A DNA stretch of 41,151 nucleotides from Actinomadura rubrisoli (lineage in GTDB: Bacteria; Actinomycetota; Actinomycetes; Streptosporangiales; Streptosporangiaceae), in NCBI RefSeq assembly GCF_004349215.1, contig NZ_SMKU01000039.1, forward strand, positions 1-41,151, read 5' to 3'. The position numbers and the translations under genes are program-made. Below the pieces are notes generated by a model. That model was not told the DNA's origin and did no database searches. It worked only from the letters and a program-made list of their open reading frames with translations. Position 1 is the stretch's first letter. Each line of letters begins with the position of its first letter. Shown in pieces: positions 1 through 9,021 of this stretch.

Positions 1-3000
1 CGACGGGGATCCAGCGGACGCGGATGTCTTGTTCGGTGAGTTGGTCGGCGAGTGTGCTGAGGGCGGGGATGGTGCCGGATACGACGGTGGAGTTGGGGCC
101 GTTGATGGTGGCGATGGACAACTCGCCGGAGGTCAGATGGTCGTTGAGCTGGTGTGCGGGCAGCGCGATGGAGATCATGCCGCCTTGGCCTGCCAGGGCT
201 TCCAGGGTGCGTGAGCGCAACGCCACGACGCGTGCGCCGTCGTCCAGGCTCAGGGCTCCGGCGACGCAGGCGGCGGCGATCTCACCTTGTGAGTGGCCGA
301 CGACGGCGTCGGGGTGGATGCCGTGGGAGCGCCAGAGTTCGGCGAGGGAGACCATGACGGCCCATAGGACCGGCTGGATGACGTCGACGCGTTCCAGTGC
401 GGTCTCGTCGTGCAGGATTTCTTGCAGGTTCCAGTCGACGAATGGGGCGAGGGCTTGGGCGCATTGGTCGAGGCGTTGGGCAAACGCCGGTGAGGTATCC
501 AGTAGGTCGTTGGCCATGCCGACCCACTGCGATCCCTGTCCGGGGAACACCAGCACCGTCTTGCCGGTCGTCGCGCGCGGCGCCAGGACCTGACCCTTGG
601 CGACCGCCGCCAGACCGTCCAGCAGCTCGTCGCGGTCCGCGCCCACCACCACCGCGCGATGCTCGAACACCGAACGTCGCGCCAGAGCGGCGGCGACACC
701 CGCTACCGGAGCCTCGTCACGGGCGGCCAGATGGTCGCTGAGCCGTTGAGCCTGCTCTTGCACCGCCTGCGCGGTCTTGCCCGACAGCACGAGGGACACC
801 GGGCCCGGCGCCTCGGCGATCGGAGCTGGAGCCGGGGCCGACGTCGGCTCGGGGTCGGGGGACTGCTCAATGATGAGATGGGCGTTGGTGCCGCTGATGC
901 CGAACGAGGAGACGGCGGCGCGGCGGGGGCGATCGTTGGCGGGCCAGGGACGCTCCTCGGTGAGCAGCCGCAGCCCCCCGGCCGTCCAATCGACGTGCGG
1001 CGTGGGCTCGTCGGCGTGCAGCGTGCGCGGCAGCACCTGGTGCCGCATGGCCAGCACCATCTTGATGACACCGCCCACCCCGGCGGCGGCCTGGGCGTGC
1101 CCGATGTTGGACTTCAGCGATCCGAGCCACACCGGGCGCTCGGGGTCGCGCCCCGCCCCGTAGGTGGCCTGGAGCGCGTTCGCCTCGATGGGGTCGCCAA
1201 GGCGCGTTCCGGTCCCGTGGGCCTCGACGGCGTCGATGTCGCCGGGGCCGAGACCGGCCTTGGTCAGGGCCTGCCGGATCACCCGCTGCTGGGACGAGCC
1301 GTTGGGCGCGGTCAGCCCGTTGGACGCGCCGTCCTGGTTGATCGCCGAGGCCCGCACCACCGCGAGCACCCGATGGCCGTTGCGCCGCGCGTCCGACAGC
1401 CGTTCGAGCAGGACGAGCCCGACGCCCTCGGCCCAGCCGGTGCCGTCGGCGTCCGCGCCGAACGCCTTGCACCGGCCGTCCGGCGCCAGTCCACGCTGGC
1501 GGCTGAACTCGATGAGCATGCCCGGCGTGGCCATCACCGTGACACCGCCCGCCAGCGCCAGCGAGCACTCGCCCTCCCGCAGCGCCTGCGCCGCCTGGTG
1601 CAGCGCGACCAGCGACGACGAGCACGCCGTGTCCACCGTCACCGCCGGGCCCCGCAGCCCGAAGGTGTAGGCGATCCGGCCCGAGGCCACGCTGGCGGTG
1701 CCGCCGGTCAGCAGGAAGCCCTCGGTGCCCTGGGCCTCCTCGTGCAGCCGCGGCCCGTACTCCTGCTGCATCGCCCCCACGAACACCCCGGTGTCGCTGT
1801 CGCGCAGCGACGCCGCAGCGAGCCCGGCCCGCTCGAAGGTCTCCCACGCCGTCTCCAGCAGGAGCCGCTGCTGCGGATCCATCGCCAGCGCCTCGCGCGG
1901 CGAGATCCCGAAGAACTCCGCGTCGAAGCGGTCGGCGTGTTCGAGGAACCCGCCGTGGCGCGCGTAGGTCTTGCCGACTGTCCCAGGCTCGGGGTCGTAG
2001 AGGTCGTCGATGTTCCAGCCGCGGTCGGCGGGCGGCTCGCCGATGGCGTCCACCCCGTCCGCCACGATCCGCCACAGGTCGTCGGGGGAGGCCACGCCGC
2101 CCGGATAACGGCAGCTCATCGCGACGATCGCGATCGGGTCATCGGCGCGGCCGGCGTCGCGCGCCACCTCGCCCGGGACGTCCACGGCTCCGGTGTCGTC
2201 TCCGGGGGCGGAGAGCAGGGTGAGCAGCCGCTCCGCGAGCGCCTCGGGGGTGGGGTGGTCGTAGACGAGCGAGCTGGGCAGCGCCAGTCCCGACTCGGCC
2301 ACCAGCCGGTTGCGCAGCTCGACCGCCGCGAGCGAGGTGAGACCGAGGCTCTTGAACGTGGCCGCCGCGTCCACCTCCGCGCCGGGCTCGCCGAGCACCT
2401 CGCGCACTACCCGGCGCACCTCGGCGACCGCGCCGTCCAGGCCGTCGACCGTCCAGCCCGGGGGCGCCTCGTCGGCTTCCGCGCTCTGCGGGACGGCGCC
2501 GAGCCAGTACTCCTTGCGCTGGAACGCGTAGGTGGGGAGCCGCACGCCCTGGGCGCGGTCCACGGGGAGAACGGTGGACCAGTCCACCTCGACGCCATGG
2601 GCGAAGGCCAGCGCGAGGGAGCCGAACACCTGGCGGAGGTCGCCGTGGTCGCGGCGGAGGGTGGGGATGGCCGTGGCGGTGGTTTCGGTGGTCTCGAAGG
2701 TCTCGGCCAGCCCGACGGCGAGAACCGGATGCGGGCTGCATTCGATGAAGTGGGTGTGTCCGTTGGTGAGGAGTGCGCGGGTGGCTTGTTCGAATTGGAC
2801 GGTGTGGCGGAGGTTGCGGTACCAGTACCCGGCGTCCAGCTCGGTGGTGTCGATGAGTGTGCCGGTGAGGGTGGAGTAGAACGGGATCTGCCCGGAGCGC
2901 GGGACGATCGGCGCAAGCAGCTCGGCCAGGGGCTGCTCGATCTGTTCGACTTGGGCGGAGTGGGAGGCGTAGTCGACGGGGATCCAGCGGACGCGGATGT

Positions 3001-5065
3001 CTTGTTCGGTGAGTTGGTCGGCGAGTGTGCTGAGGGCGGGGATGGTGCCGGATACGACGGTGGAGTTGGGGCCGTTGATGGTGGCGATGGACAACTCGCC
3101 AGAGGTCAGATGGTCGTTGAGCTGGTGTGCGGGCAGCGCGATGGAGATCATGCCGCCCTGCCCGGCCAGCGCCTCCAGGGTGCGTGAGCGCAACGCCACG
3201 ACGCGTGCGCCGTCGTCCAAGCTCAGGGCTCCGGCGACGCAGGCGGCGGCGATTTCACCTTGTGAGTGGCCGACGACCGCATCCGGTTGGATGCCGTGGG
3301 AGCGCCAGAGTTCGGCGAGGGAGACCATGACGGCCCATAGGACCGGCTGGATGACGTCGACGCGTTCCAGCGCTATTTCGTCGTGCAGGATTTCGTGCAG
3401 GTTCCAGTCGACGAATGGGGCGAGGGCTTGGGCGCATTGGTCGAGGCGTTGGGCAAACGCCGGTGAGGTTTGCAGTAGGTCGTTGGCCATGCCGACCCAC
3501 TGCGATCCCTGTCCGGGGAACACCAGCACGGTCTTGCCGGTCGTCGCGCGCGGCGCCGGGGCCTGACCCTCGGCGACCGCCGCCAGACCCTCCAGCAGCT
3601 CGTCGCGGTCAGCGCCCACCACCACCGCGCGATGCTCGAACACCGAACGGTCCGAGACCAGTGCCGCGCCCACCGCTGCGGCATCCAGCTCCGGCCGCTC
3701 CCGCACGTGTGCGTGAACCCGCTCGGCCTGCGCGCGCAACGCGGCCGCGGAACGCCCGGACACCACCCACGGCAGCGGGCCCTCCACCGGCCCTTCGTGC
3801 GCGGGCGCCGCTTCGGGGGCGGCCGCCTCCACCACGAGGTGGCAGTTGGTGCCGCCCATGCCGAACGAGGAGACCCCGGCCAGCAGCCGCGCCTCCGGGG
3901 ACGGCCACGGCCGGGTCTCGGTCGCCACCCGCAGCCGCCAGTCGTCGAAGGCGATCTCGGGGTTGGGGTCCTGGAAGTTCAGCGAGGCCGGGATCATGCG
4001 GTGCCGGGCGCTGAGCACCACCTTGATCAGCCCGGCGATGCCGGCGGCGCCCTCCAGGTGCCCGATGTTGGTCTTGACCGAGCCGACGGCCAGCGAGTCG
4101 CCGTCCCGGCGGGCCGGGCCGAAGACCGCGCCCAGCGCGGCGGCCTCGACGGGGTCGCCGACCTTGGTGCCGGTGCCGTGCAGCTCCACGTACTGCACCG
4201 CGCCGGGGTCCACCCCGGCGTTCCGGCAGGCCAGCCGGAGCACCTCCTCCTGCGCCGCCCGGTGCGGCGCGGTCAGCGAGGCGCCGCCGCCGTCGTTGTT
4301 GACGGCGCCGCCCAAGATCACCGCGAGGACGTCGTCGCCGTCGGCCTCGGCGTCCGCCAGCCGCTTGAGCAGGACCAGGCCGCCGCCCTCGCCGCGCGCG
4401 TACCCGTTGGCCCAGGTGTCGAAGGTGTGGCAGCGGCCGTCGGGGGACAGCGCGCCGAACCGGGTCATCGTCGTGGTGCTCTCGGCGGCCAGGATGAGGT
4501 TCACCCCGCCCGCCAGCGCCAGCGACGACTCGCCCTTGCGCAGGCTCTCGCACGCCTGGTGCACCGCCACCAGCGCCGACGACTGCCCCGAGTCGATCAC
4601 GAGGCTGGGGCCGCGCCACTCCAGCAGGTACGACACCCGGTTGGCGATGATGCTGCGGTGCAGGCCCGTCGCGGTGAACGAGGTGATGTCGTCGAGGCCG
4701 CGCCGGTGCGACAGGGCCGCGTAGTCGTCCAGGATCGCGCCGATGAAGACCCCGGCGCGCTCGCCCCGCAGCCGGTCCGGCACCGCGCCCGCGTCCTCCA
4801 GCGCCTCCCAGGCCAGCTCCAGGATCAGGCGCTGCTGCGGGTCCATCGCGGCCGCCTCGCCCGGCGGCACCCCGAAGAAGCCCGCGTCGAACGCCGCGAC
4901 CTCGTCGAGGAAGCCGCCCGGGCCGGTCAGCCCATCGCGTCCCGGCGGGACGGGCCCGACCGCGTCGCCTCCCCGCCGCAACAGCTCCCAGAACGCCCCG
5001 GGGTCGGCGCCCCCGGGGAACCGGCACGCCACTCCGACGACGGCGACAGGCTCGGTCTGCGACAT
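1..5065 (-). CDS. Type I modular polyketide synthase, loading module KSQ-AT-ACP plus KS-AT of module 1 (3' end outside window)
   Basis: This frame stays open from the start to the left edge; the stop lies outside. Domains in order: KSQ (about residues 5-430), AT (about 520-830), ACP (about 860-950), KS (about 965-1390), AT (from about 1490, cut). The first KS reads [12 protein letters not shown] with Gln161 in place of the nucleophilic Cys. In known loading modules such KSQ domains decarboxylate the extender to make the starter. AT1 has GHSQG (Ser601) and YASH (Tyr699), the methylmalonyl-CoA signature, so a propionate-type starter is inferred. The ACP pantetheine serine is Ser911 in GLTSL. 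The second KS is normal (TACSSS, Cys1148). No docking helix precedes the KSQ, as expected for a first PKS protein. ATG at 5065 is preferred to ATG at 5080 because GGAG lies at the right spacing. It follows the P450 stop by 31 nt, so it is probably co-transcribed. Confidence 0.95.
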   Translation of the reverse strand, partial: MSQTEPVAVVGVACRFPGGADPGAFWELLRRGGDAVGPVPPGRDGLTGPGGFLDEVAAFDAGFFGVPPGEAAAMDPQQRLILELAWEALEDAGAVPDRLRGERAGVFIGAILDDYAALSHRRGLDDITSFTATGLHRSIIANRVSYLLEWRGPSLVIDSGQSSALVAVHQACESLRKGESSLALAGGVNLILAAESTTTMTRFGALSPDGRCHTFDTWANGYARGEGGGLVLLKRLADAEADGDDVLAVILGGAVNNDGGGASLTAPHRAAQEEVLRLACRNAGVDPGAVQYVELHGTGTKVGDPVEAAALGAVFGPARRDGDSLAVGSVKTNIGHLEGAAGIAGLIKVVLSARHRMIPASLNFQDPNPEIAFDDWRLRVATETRPWPSPEARLLAGVSSFGMGGTNCHLVVEAAAPEAAPAHEGPVEGPLPWVVSGRSAAALRAQAERVHAHVRERPELDAAAVGAALVSDRSVFEHRAVVVGADRDELLEGLAAVAEGQAPAPRATTGKTVLVFPGQGSQWVGMANDLLQTSPAFAQRLDQCAQALAPFVDWNLHEILHDEIALERVDVIQPVLWAVMVSLAELWRSHGIQPDAVVGHSQGEIAAACVAGALSLDDGARVVALRSRTLEALAGQGGMISIALPAHQLNDHLTSGELSIATINGPNSTVVSGTIPALSTLADQLTEQDIRVRWIPVDYASHSAQVEQIEQPLAELLAPIVPRSGQIPFYSTLTGTLIDTTELDAGYWYRNLRHTVQFEQATRALLTNGHTHFIECSPHPVLAVGLAETFETTETTATAIPTLRRDHGDLRQVFGSLALAFAHGVEVDWSTVLPVDRAQGVRLPTYAFQRKEYWLGAVPQSAEADEAPPGWTVDGLDGAVAEVRRVVREVLGEPGAEVDAAATFKSLGLTSLAAVELRNRLVAESGLALPSSLVYDHPTPEALAERLLTLLSAPGDDTGAVDVPGEVARDAGRADDPIAIVAMSCRYPGGVASPDDLWRIVADGVDAIGEPPADRGWNIDDLYDPEPGTVGKTYARHGGFLEHADRFDAEFFGISPREALAMDPQQRLLLETAWETFERAGLAAASLRDSDTGVFVGAMQQEYGPRLHEEAQGTEGFLLTGGTASVASGRIAYTFGLRGPAVTVDTACSSSLVALHQAAQALREGECSLALAGGVTVMATPGMLIEFSRQRGLAPDGRCKAFGADADGTGWAEGVGLVLLERLSDARRNGHRVLAVVRASAINQDGASNGLTAPNGSSQQRVIRQALTKAGLGPGDIDAVEAHGTGTRLGDPIEANALQATYGAGRDPERPVWLGSLKSNIGHAQAAAGVGGVIKMVLAMRHQVLPRTLHADEPTPHVDWTAGGLRLLTEERPWPANDRPRRAAVSSFGISGTNAHLIIEQSPDPEPTSAPAPAPIAEAPGPVSLVLSGKTAQAVQEQAQRLSDHLAARDEAPVAGVAAALARRSVFEHRAVVVGADRDELLDGLAAVAKGQVLAPRATTGKTVLVFPGQGSQWVGMANDLLDTSPAFAQRLDQCAQALAPFVDWNLQEILHDETALERVDVIQPVLWAVMVSLAELWRSHGIHPDAVVGHSQGEIAAACVAGALSLDDGARVVALRSRTLEALAGQGGMISIALPAHQLNDHLTSGELSIATINGPNSTVVSGTIPALSTLADQLTEQDIRVRWIPV

Positions 5066-5096
5066 CTCGACTCCAGTCATTTCGTGGCCGAAGGCC

Positions 5097-6263
5097 CTAC
5101 CACTCCACCGACAGCCGTGCCAGTCCACGGGTGCCCAGGCCGTCCTTCCAGACCACCGCGCCGGGACCGGCCGCGAGGCGCAGCGCCGGGAACCGGCGCA
5201 GCAGGCGGTCCAGGACGATCTGCACCTGGAGCCGGGCCAGCGGCGCGCCCAGGCAGCGGTGCACGCCGTGGCCGAACGTCAGATGGACGGCGTCGCGCGC
5301 GTCCGGCTCCAGCCGCTCCGGCTCGGCGAACGCCGCGCCGTCCCGGTTGCCGTGCAGCAGCGAGACCATCACGGCCTCGCCGGGCTGGACGGTGACGCCG
5401 CCGAGGTCCACCGGCTCCACGGCGACGCGCGGGAAGCTTCCGGGGGTGGACGGGTTCACCCGCAGGAGCTCCTCGACCGTCGGGATCAGCCGGTCGGGCC
5501 GCTCGCGCAGCCCGGCGTACGCGGACTGGTCGGTGAGCAGGGTCAGCACCGACAGGCCGATCTGCCCGATCGTGGTCTCGTAGCCGGCCATCAGCAGGGC
5601 GAGGCCCATGGTGAGCAGCTCGGCCATCGACATCTCGCCCCGCTCGTGCGCCCCGACCATGGTGGTGAGCAGGTCGTCGCCGGGCCGCCGGCGCTTGCGC
5701 TGGATCAGGCCCGCCATGTAGTCGACGAGTTCCAGACGGTGCCGGGCCTTCTCCTGCGGGGTGCTCGCGGAGATGTCGAACAGCACCTCCACCCAGCCGC
5801 GGAAGCGGCCGCTGTCCTTCGGCGGGACGCCGAGCAGCGAGCACAGGACGGCCAGCGGCAGCGGCGTGGCCAGCCCCTCGATCAGGTCGGCGCCCGGCCC
5901 CGCCGCCGCCATCGCGTCGAGGTGCCGGTCGGCGAGCCGCTCGATCACCGGGGCCATCGCGCCGACCTTGCCGGTGGTGAAGGCGCCGGCCACGATGCGG
6001 CGCAGCCGGGCGTGCTCCGCGCCGTCCATGCTCATGATGGAGTCCGGCACGGGCTGTGCGTCGATGATCTTCGGGGCGTTCGGCCGGACCGCCTCGGCCC
6101 TGCTGAATCTCTTGTCCGTGAGCACCCGGCGGCCCAGCGCGTGGTCGCACACCAGCCACATCTTGTCTCCGGCCGGGGTGACGATCGGCACGACGCCCTC
6201 GTCCCCCTGCCTCTCCAGGAACCCCGGGAGGGGGCCCAACCGGTCGGTCTCGACGTGGTCCAT
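5097..6263 (-). CDS. Cytochrome P450, probable polyketide tailoring hydroxylase
   Basis: Soluble bacterial class I P450 of 388 aa, the usual length. The haem loop [10 protein letters not shown] ends with the proximal ligand Cys337. The I-helix oxygen-activation motif is AGYETT (about residue 235) and the ExxR motif is EELLR (about 275). There is no membrane segment, so it should need separate ferredoxin and reductase, which are not in the window. ATG 6263 is chosen over ATG 6278 because GGGGAG sits 7 nt upstream. The aminotransferase stop is 28 nt upstream and the PKS start 31 nt downstream, so the three genes look like one operon. Hydroxylation or epoxidation of the polyketide is inferred from context; substrate and position cannot be read from sequence. 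Confidence 0.93.
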   Translation of the reverse strand: MDHVETDRLGPLPGFLERQGDEGVVPIVTPAGDKMWLVCDHALGRRVLTDKRFSRAEAVRPNAPKIIDAQPVPDSIMSMDGAEHARLRRIVAGAFTTGKVGAMAPVIERLADRHLDAMAAAGPGADLIEGLATPLPLAVLCSLLGVPPKDSGRFRGWVEVLFDISASTPQEKARHRLELVDYMAGLIQRKRRRPGDDLLTTMVGAHERGEMSMAELLTMGLALLMAGYETTIGQIGLSVLTLLTDQSAYAGLRERPDRLIPTVEELLRVNPSTPGSFPRVAVEPVDLGGVTVQPGEAVMVSLLHGNRDGAAFAEPERLEPDARDAVHLTFGHGVHRCLGAPLARLQVQIVLDRLLRRFPALRLAAGPGAVVWKDGLGTRGLARLSVEW

Positions 6264-6291
6264 GCGTGCGCTCCCCATCGTGGTCGGCGGG

Positions 6292-7455
6292 TCAGGCGTC
6301 CAGCAGCCGGCGTTCGGCGTCGCGCAAGGTCTCCATCGGCCGGTTGAACGCGACGCGGACGTACTGCTCTCCCTGGGCGGGATCGGCGTAGAAGGCGGAA
6401 CCGGGGGCGAGCAGCACACCGGAACGCTCGAACAGGTCGCGGACGAACGGCATGCCGCCCCCCTCGCCGCCGGTGAGCGGGCTGATGTCGGCGAACAGGT
6501 AGCAGCCGCCCTCCACGGGCGCGAACTTCATGCCCATCCGGGAGAAGATCTCCTGCGCCACGTCGCGCCGCTCGGCCATCTCCGCCGCCGCGGCCGCCAG
6601 GTCCACCGACGGCGCCGCCCGCCCCGCCGCCACCTGGAGGGGCACCGCGGCGGTCAGCGTGGTCAGCGACTTGACGTTCCGGAACGCCGCGGTGCGCGCC
6701 GGGTCGGCCCTCAGGAACCCCAGCCGCCACCCGCTCACCGCGTGGCTCTTGGACATCGACCCGATGACGACGCTGCGCTCGGCGAGCCCGGGCACGTCGG
6801 CGACCGAGAGGTGGGCGCGGCCGTCGAAGACGAAGGCGCTGTAGACCTCGTCGCAGATCGCGGTGACGTTCCACCGCTCGCACAGCTCGGCGATCTCGTC
6901 GAACTCCTCCCGGGTGAGCACCCGCCCGGTGGGGTTGCTCGGCGTGTTCAGCAGGACCGCCCGGGTCCGGGAGGTGAACGCGGCCGCCAACTCGGCGGGG
7001 TCGAAGCGCCACTCGGGCGGGTGCAGCCGCACGTGCCGGGGGACGGCGCCGGCCAGCGTGATCGCCTCGGAGAACTGCTCGAAGCCCGGGTTGAACAGGA
7101 TCACCTCGTCCCCGGGGTCGACGGTGCCCAGCAGCGCGACGAAGAGGGCCTCGGTCGCCCCGGCGGTGATGGTGAGCTCGGCGTCGGGGTCGGTGGGGGC
7201 GGCCAGCGACTCGGCGATCCGCTGCCGCAGCACCACGTCGCCGTAGGGGTGCTCGTACTGGTTGTGCCCGGAGCGCAGCGCCCGGGCCGCCTCCTCGATC
7301 AGCTCGCCCGGGGTCTCGGGGTGGCGGGGGGTGCCGATCGCCAGATCGACCTCGGCGCCGGTGAGCGCCAGGATGAACACCTCGGCCAGTCCGGTGATCG
7401 GAATCCGTGCCGCCCGCGCCGAGACGGGCGGCCTGTCGGCCGCGGAGTGGGTCAT
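6292..7455 (-). CDS. PLP-dependent aminotransferase, class I/II (fold type I)
   Basis: 387 aa with the features of aspartate/alanine-type aminotransferases: the NTPSNPTG loop, CDEVYS carrying the PLP-pyridine Asp, SMSKSHAVSGWR with the Schiff-base lysine near Lys236, and a C-terminal VRVAFNRP region holding the carboxylate-binding Arg. AGGAGGAG lies 5 nt before the ATG, a strong ribosome site. It is the first gene of the aminotransferase-P450-PKS operon. It could aminate a ketone or aldehyde of the polyketide, or supply an amino-acid building block; the sequence does not decide. An N-monooxygenase encoded nearby makes an N-oxidised product conceivable. The upstream gap contains a GTCCTGTCG element at 7630. 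Confidence 0.92.
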   Translation of the reverse strand: MTHSAADRPPVSARAARIPITGLAEVFILALTGAEVDLAIGTPRHPETPGELIEEAARALRSGHNQYEHPYGDVVLRQRIAESLAAPTDPDAELTITAGATEALFVALLGTVDPGDEVILFNPGFEQFSEAITLAGAVPRHVRLHPPEWRFDPAELAAAFTSRTRAVLLNTPSNPTGRVLTREEFDEIAELCERWNVTAICDEVYSAFVFDGRAHLSVADVPGLAERSVVIGSMSKSHAVSGWRLGFLRADPARTAAFRNVKSLTTLTAAVPLQVAAGRAAPSVDLAAAAAEMAERRDVAQEIFSRMGMKFAPVEGGCYLFADISPLTGGEGGGMPFVRDLFERSGVLLAPGSAFYADPAQGEQYVRVAFNRPMETLRDAERRLLDA

Positions 7456-7688
7456 CGCTTCTCCTCCTGCTGGGTTCGTTCGGGGCGCCCCGCCGGACGC
7501 GCGGTCTGCGTGCAGGCGTGATCCACCCGTGCCGCGCGGGAATGGGGGAGCGCGGACGGGGGACGCCGAAAGGGAGCCTCGGCACAGGACGCGCGGACGA
7601 GGCCGCGCCGGGCGGCGTACGCCCCGGTTGTCCTGTCGACGGGACGGACGGGCGCGCCGGGTGGGCGCGCCTGGCGCCCGCCGTCAGG
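7456..7688. other. Intergenic region upstream of the aminotransferase operon
   Basis: 233 bp between the aminotransferase start and the stop of the small unknown gene. I see no convincing gene on either strand. It should carry the operon promoter, though no clear -10/-35 pair stands out in this GC-rich stretch. The near-palindrome GTCCTGTCGACGGGAC lies at 7630-7645. Confidence 0.6.
7630..7645. promoter_or_regulatory. Operator-like palindrome, GTCCTGTCG family (copy 1)
   Basis: GTCCTGTCGACGGGAC is a 16-bp near-perfect palindrome with one mismatched pair. Its first nine bases, GTCCTGTCG, recur at 8798, 8809 and 10455, each time between genes. It lies 175 bp upstream of the aminotransferase start. 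The bound protein is unknown. Confidence 0.5.
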
Positions 7689-7991
7689 TCAGACCCGGAC
7701 CCCGGTCGCGTCGCGATGGCCGAACACGCCCATCTTCACCTTGCCGGTCAGGGAGTTCTCGTCGAAGGCGGCGTCGAACTTCATCGTCATCGGCATCGCC
7801 TTGGTGAACTTCACCTTGAACTTGAGCCGGTCCCCCTCGACGCTGGCGTCGAAGATCGGGGCGTTCCAGGTGCCCTGGTCATCGGTGACGGTGCCGCTGA
7901 TCGCGGCGCCGTCGGATTTCAGTTCGAGATTGGCGTGCTGCTTTCCCATCGGGGTGTCCACGGTGAGCCGCCACTTTCCGTCCACACTCAC
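7689..7991 (-). CDS. Small protein of unknown function, predicted beta-rich
   Basis: About 100 aa. I do not recognise a family. Alternating hydrophobic and polar residues with many Gly/Asp turns (motifs KWRLTVDTPMG, AISGTVTDDQG, LKFKVKFTKAM) suggest a small beta-barrel or lipocalin-like fold. There is no signal peptide, membrane helix or catalytic motif. GTG 7991 is preferred because AGGA lies 7 nt upstream; a TTG at 8009 would add six residues. It shares strand with the FMN-binding gene (98 nt upstream) and the aminotransferase (233 nt downstream), so it may belong to the biosynthetic cluster, but no role can be given. Confidence 0.75.
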   Translation of the reverse strand: MSVDGKWRLTVDTPMGKQHANLELKSDGAAISGTVTDDQGTWNAPIFDASVEGDRLKFKVKFTKAMPMTMKFDAAFDENSLTGKVKMGVFGHRDATGVRV

Positions 7992-8108
7992 GGAACCATC
8001 CTGTCTCAAGAGGGATTGGGTGTTTTGGGGGCAGACAATGCCGGAATCTATGTGCTGTGCGTCCCTCAGTACAACCCGATGGGTGCCGCCGTTTATGCCG
8101 GCGCCGGG

Positions 8109-8756
8109 TCAGCGCGGCAGCCGTCCCATGAGTCGCGCCGTTTCACGGTGCCGGGTGCATTCGCGTCCGTCAAAGGATTTCTGGACGCGGTCGAAGACCT
8201 CGGCCGGCTGTTCCTGGCTGAGCTTGAACATGCCCTTTGCGCTGGTGACCGCGATCCGGAACGCGCCCACGCCCGAGACGATCTGGCGGAAGTAGTCGAG
8301 CGATTCCGACTGGTCCCAGCCGGCGCCGAAATCGCCCTCGAAGGCCAGCGCGGTGGACCGCACCACCTGCAGCGTCTCCTCGGCCGACTCGATCCGCTCG
8401 ACCACGCCGCGGACGTGCACGGCGGTGAAGTTCCAGGTGGGCGCGGCGGGCGTCACCTCGTACACGGCCGGCGAGACGTAGGCGTGCGGGCCGGTGAACG
8501 CCAGCAGGATCACATCGTCCGTCTTCAGGGCCTCCCAGTGCGGGTTCATCCTGTTCATGTGCCCCAGCAGGGTGGCCCCCGCCAGGTCGGCGGGCCACTC
8601 GCCGTGCGCCGCCGGGTCCGGGATCACCGGCAGGTGGGTGGCGAACGGCCCGTCCGCGCCGCCACCGTTGATCACGGCCAGGGCCAGCGGGTTGCCGCGC
8701 ACGAGCTCGGCCATCCACGCGCCGTCCGGTTCGCGGTAGAAGCTGGGAACGAACAT
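8109..8756 (-). CDS. FMN-binding, PaiB-type protein
   Basis: 215 aa, opening with MFVPSFYREP, typical of the PaiB/FMN-binding split-barrel family, which usually starts like this and runs about 200-215 aa. Other family-like segments are HLPVIPD, GHMNRMNPHW and a VSPAVYEV strand that normally helps bind FMN. Bacillus PaiB was described as a negative regulator, but many actinobacterial members are more likely flavin-binding enzymes; this one has no helix-turn-helix. GAGGAG lies upstream of ATG 8756. It is transcribed away from the N-monooxygenase, sharing a 265-bp promoter region with two GTCCTGTCG boxes. A flavin-related partner role with the monooxygenase is conceivable but unproven. Confidence 0.85.
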   Translation of the reverse strand: MFVPSFYREPDGAWMAELVRGNPLALAVINGGGADGPFATHLPVIPDPAAHGEWPADLAGATLLGHMNRMNPHWEALKTDDVILLAFTGPHAYVSPAVYEVTPAAPTWNFTAVHVRGVVERIESAEETLQVVRSTALAFEGDFGAGWDQSESLDYFRQIVSGVGAFRIAVTSAKGMFKLSQEQPAEVFDRVQKSFDGRECTRHRETARLMGRLPR

Positions 8757-8797
8757 TGTGAATTCATCTCCTCGTTGCTCGGGCCGCGCGCATTGCC

Positions 8798-8828
8798 GTC
8801 CTGTCGCTGTCCTGTCGGCAGGACAGCG
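8798..8828. promoter_or_regulatory. Tandem GTCCTGTCG boxes with a perfect 10-bp-arm palindrome (copies 2 and 3)
   Basis: GTCCTGTCG occurs at 8798-8806 and 8809-8817, one helical turn (11 bp) apart. The second copy is embedded in a perfect inverted repeat, CGCTGTCCTG-TCGG-CAGGACAGCG, at 8805-8828. It lies 42-72 bp upstream of the FMN-binding gene start, where an operator would act, and about 200 bp from the N-monooxygenase. Confidence 0.6.
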
Positions 8829-8876
8829 CCCCGCGCCGCGGCACCTCTTGAAGGGGTCGGGCATTCCCTCTAAGTT

Positions 8877-8923
8877 GGCCTCAGGTATTCTTCGGCGCAA
8901 CACTGAATGTGCGGCCTGAGGCC
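8877..8923. promoter_or_regulatory. Long inverted repeat in the leader/promoter of the N-monooxygenase
   Basis: Perfect 9-bp arms GGCCTCAGG (8877-8885) and CCTGAGGCC (8915-8923) are separated by 29 nt, ending about 100 bp before the N-monooxygenase start. It could be a two-site operator or an RNA stem in the leader. It is not a convincing iron box. Confidence 0.4.
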
Positions 8924-9021
8924 CCGGTCCGGCAAGACCCGGCGGTATCCGTGGCAGGGATCGCGGGAATTGGCCCGGATAAAGCGCCGGACTCCCTGTC
9001 ACGACAGCGCTAGCGGGAGAG

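Noticed and set aside
1..15. Extender specificity of the second AT
   Set aside because: The window ends just before its YASH/HAFH motif. Near identity to AT1 suggests methylmalonyl, but the deciding residues are not visible.
659..3187. Long plus-strand open frame antisense to the PKS
   Set aside because: Arg/Gly/Ala-rich composition and no family motifs. The minus strand encodes complete PKS domains in the same place, so this is a high-GC shadow.
3632..6347. Plus-strand frames over the PKS start and P450
   Set aside because: Antisense shadows of PKS and P450; no ribosome site and no recognisable fold.
7407..8873. 488-codon plus-strand frame over the small unknown and FMN-binding genes
   Set aside because: It is antisense to a recognisable PaiB-like protein and crosses palindromic promoter DNA.
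8870..8890. Possible iron box (DmdR/IdeR site) before the N-monooxygenase
   Set aside because: Only about 11 of 19 consensus positions match by eye. Too weak to claim iron control.
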